DNA of 64,000 bases from NCBI RefSeq assembly GCF_007197645.1, contig NZ_VKGK01000018.1, positions 52,300-116,299 on the forward strand, read 5' to 3'. The notes under the pieces are model-generated. The model had not been told where the DNA came from, ran no database searches, and worked only from the letters and a program-made list of their open reading frames with translations. Made by a program: the position numbers and the translations under genes. The DNA comes from Shewanella hanedai. GTDB lineage: Bacteria > Pseudomonadota > Gammaproteobacteria > Enterobacterales > Shewanellaceae. This document shows positions 63,784-64,000 of the stretch, one piece after another. Every line of letters starts with the position of its first letter. Within the stretch, counting starts at the first letter, position 1.

Positions 63784-64000
63784 GTGCGACGTGAAGTCGT
63801 ATGAAGCGCTGTTCACCGCGTTGAGTGAACCATCTGTATCACCAGGTGACCCTATGGCTCTGAATAAAGTAGCGAGCCAGACAATGTAACGAAGTCCATT
63901 GGACGGGAACAGAATCGTGAGAGGACGTTCTTCCTGATAACCACAAGTCGGGTAAGTGCTAGGGAGTCAGTATGATGAACATATGTGAATCCATGTAAGG
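63784..64000 (+). mobile_element. Group II intron, 5' part (runs off the window)
   Basis: It begins GTGCGACGTGAAGTCGTATG: the GTGCG start is the group II 5' splice consensus, and the following hairpin-rich, non-coding sequence (GTTCACCGCGTTGAGTGAAC; AATGTAACGAAGTCCATTGG; ACGGGAACAGAATCGTGAGA) fits domain I. It starts abruptly 13 bp into the next capsid gene. The reverse transcriptase gene and 3' end would lie beyond 64000. Confidence 0.75.

Noticed and set aside
1..64000. CRISPR arrays, rRNA and tRNA genes
   Set aside because: No regularly spaced repeats, and no tRNA or rRNA signature was seen apart from the ssrA 3' remnant.

Overview
The window looks like chromosomal DNA of a marine gammaproteobacterium, most likely Shewanella. 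That is an inference from moderate GC, the OhrR-type ohr operon, a 267-bp MITE with ends of a kind I recall from Shewanella/Vibrio genomes, P2/HP1-like phage genes and integron-type attC sites. No rRNA, tRNA or species marker is present to fix the species.

Layout. 1-9.8 kb is ordinary chromosome: a cut-off secreted protein, a hybrid sensor kinase overlapped by a REC-GGDEF diguanylate cyclase, an LpxR-like outer-membrane lipid A deacylase, ohr with two palindromic operators, a DoxX gene broken by a MITE, and a CBS-domain protein. At 9.82-9.91 kb lies a degenerate copy of the 3' end of ssrA (tmRNA) with a terminator, the usual scar of an element integrated at ssrA. From there to the end of the window nearly everything is mobile DNA.

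10.2-13.3 kb is a small integron-like cassette cluster without an integrase. It has three attC-like imperfect palindromes around a glycine-zipper peptide, an unknown ORF, a multi-span membrane protein and a uracil-DNA-glycosylase-like protein. The last attC abuts a decayed phage-integrase 3' end. An AT-rich gene with two HEPN Rx4H motifs then precedes the live integrase.

15.3-44.6 kb is a P2/HP1-type prophage that looks complete: int, CI repressor, Cox, CII, replication protein A, cytosine methylase, Ogr, portal/terminase (leftward), scaffold, capsid, head completion, tail, lysis and baseplate genes. Two -1 frameshift sites stand out. One is the classic E/E' tail chaperone pair. The other is a dnaX-type A AAA AAG heptamer plus stem-loop that would fuse a 165-codon ORF to the terminase small subunit gpM, whose conserved N-terminus has no start codon. 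A single attC-bearing cassette with a HEPN-motif gene sits between ogr and the portal gene.

44.6-46.2 kb is a junction with a two-TM protein. 46.2-63.8 kb is the left two-thirds of a Mu-like prophage: repressor, Ner-like protein, MuA transposase, MuB, early genes, GemA, Mor, a two-gene insert (membrane protein plus PD-(D/E)XK nuclease), lysis genes, terminase, portal, an F-like head protein with an added HExxH domain, and gpG. The next capsid gene is interrupted after 13 bp by what looks like a group II intron running off the window. Both prophages carry the same kind of lysis set (GH108 muramidase, three-TM holin, TM-coiled-coil protein, TraR zinc finger). Several accessory genes sit exactly where phages and integrons carry defence genes; none is an assured match to a named system.
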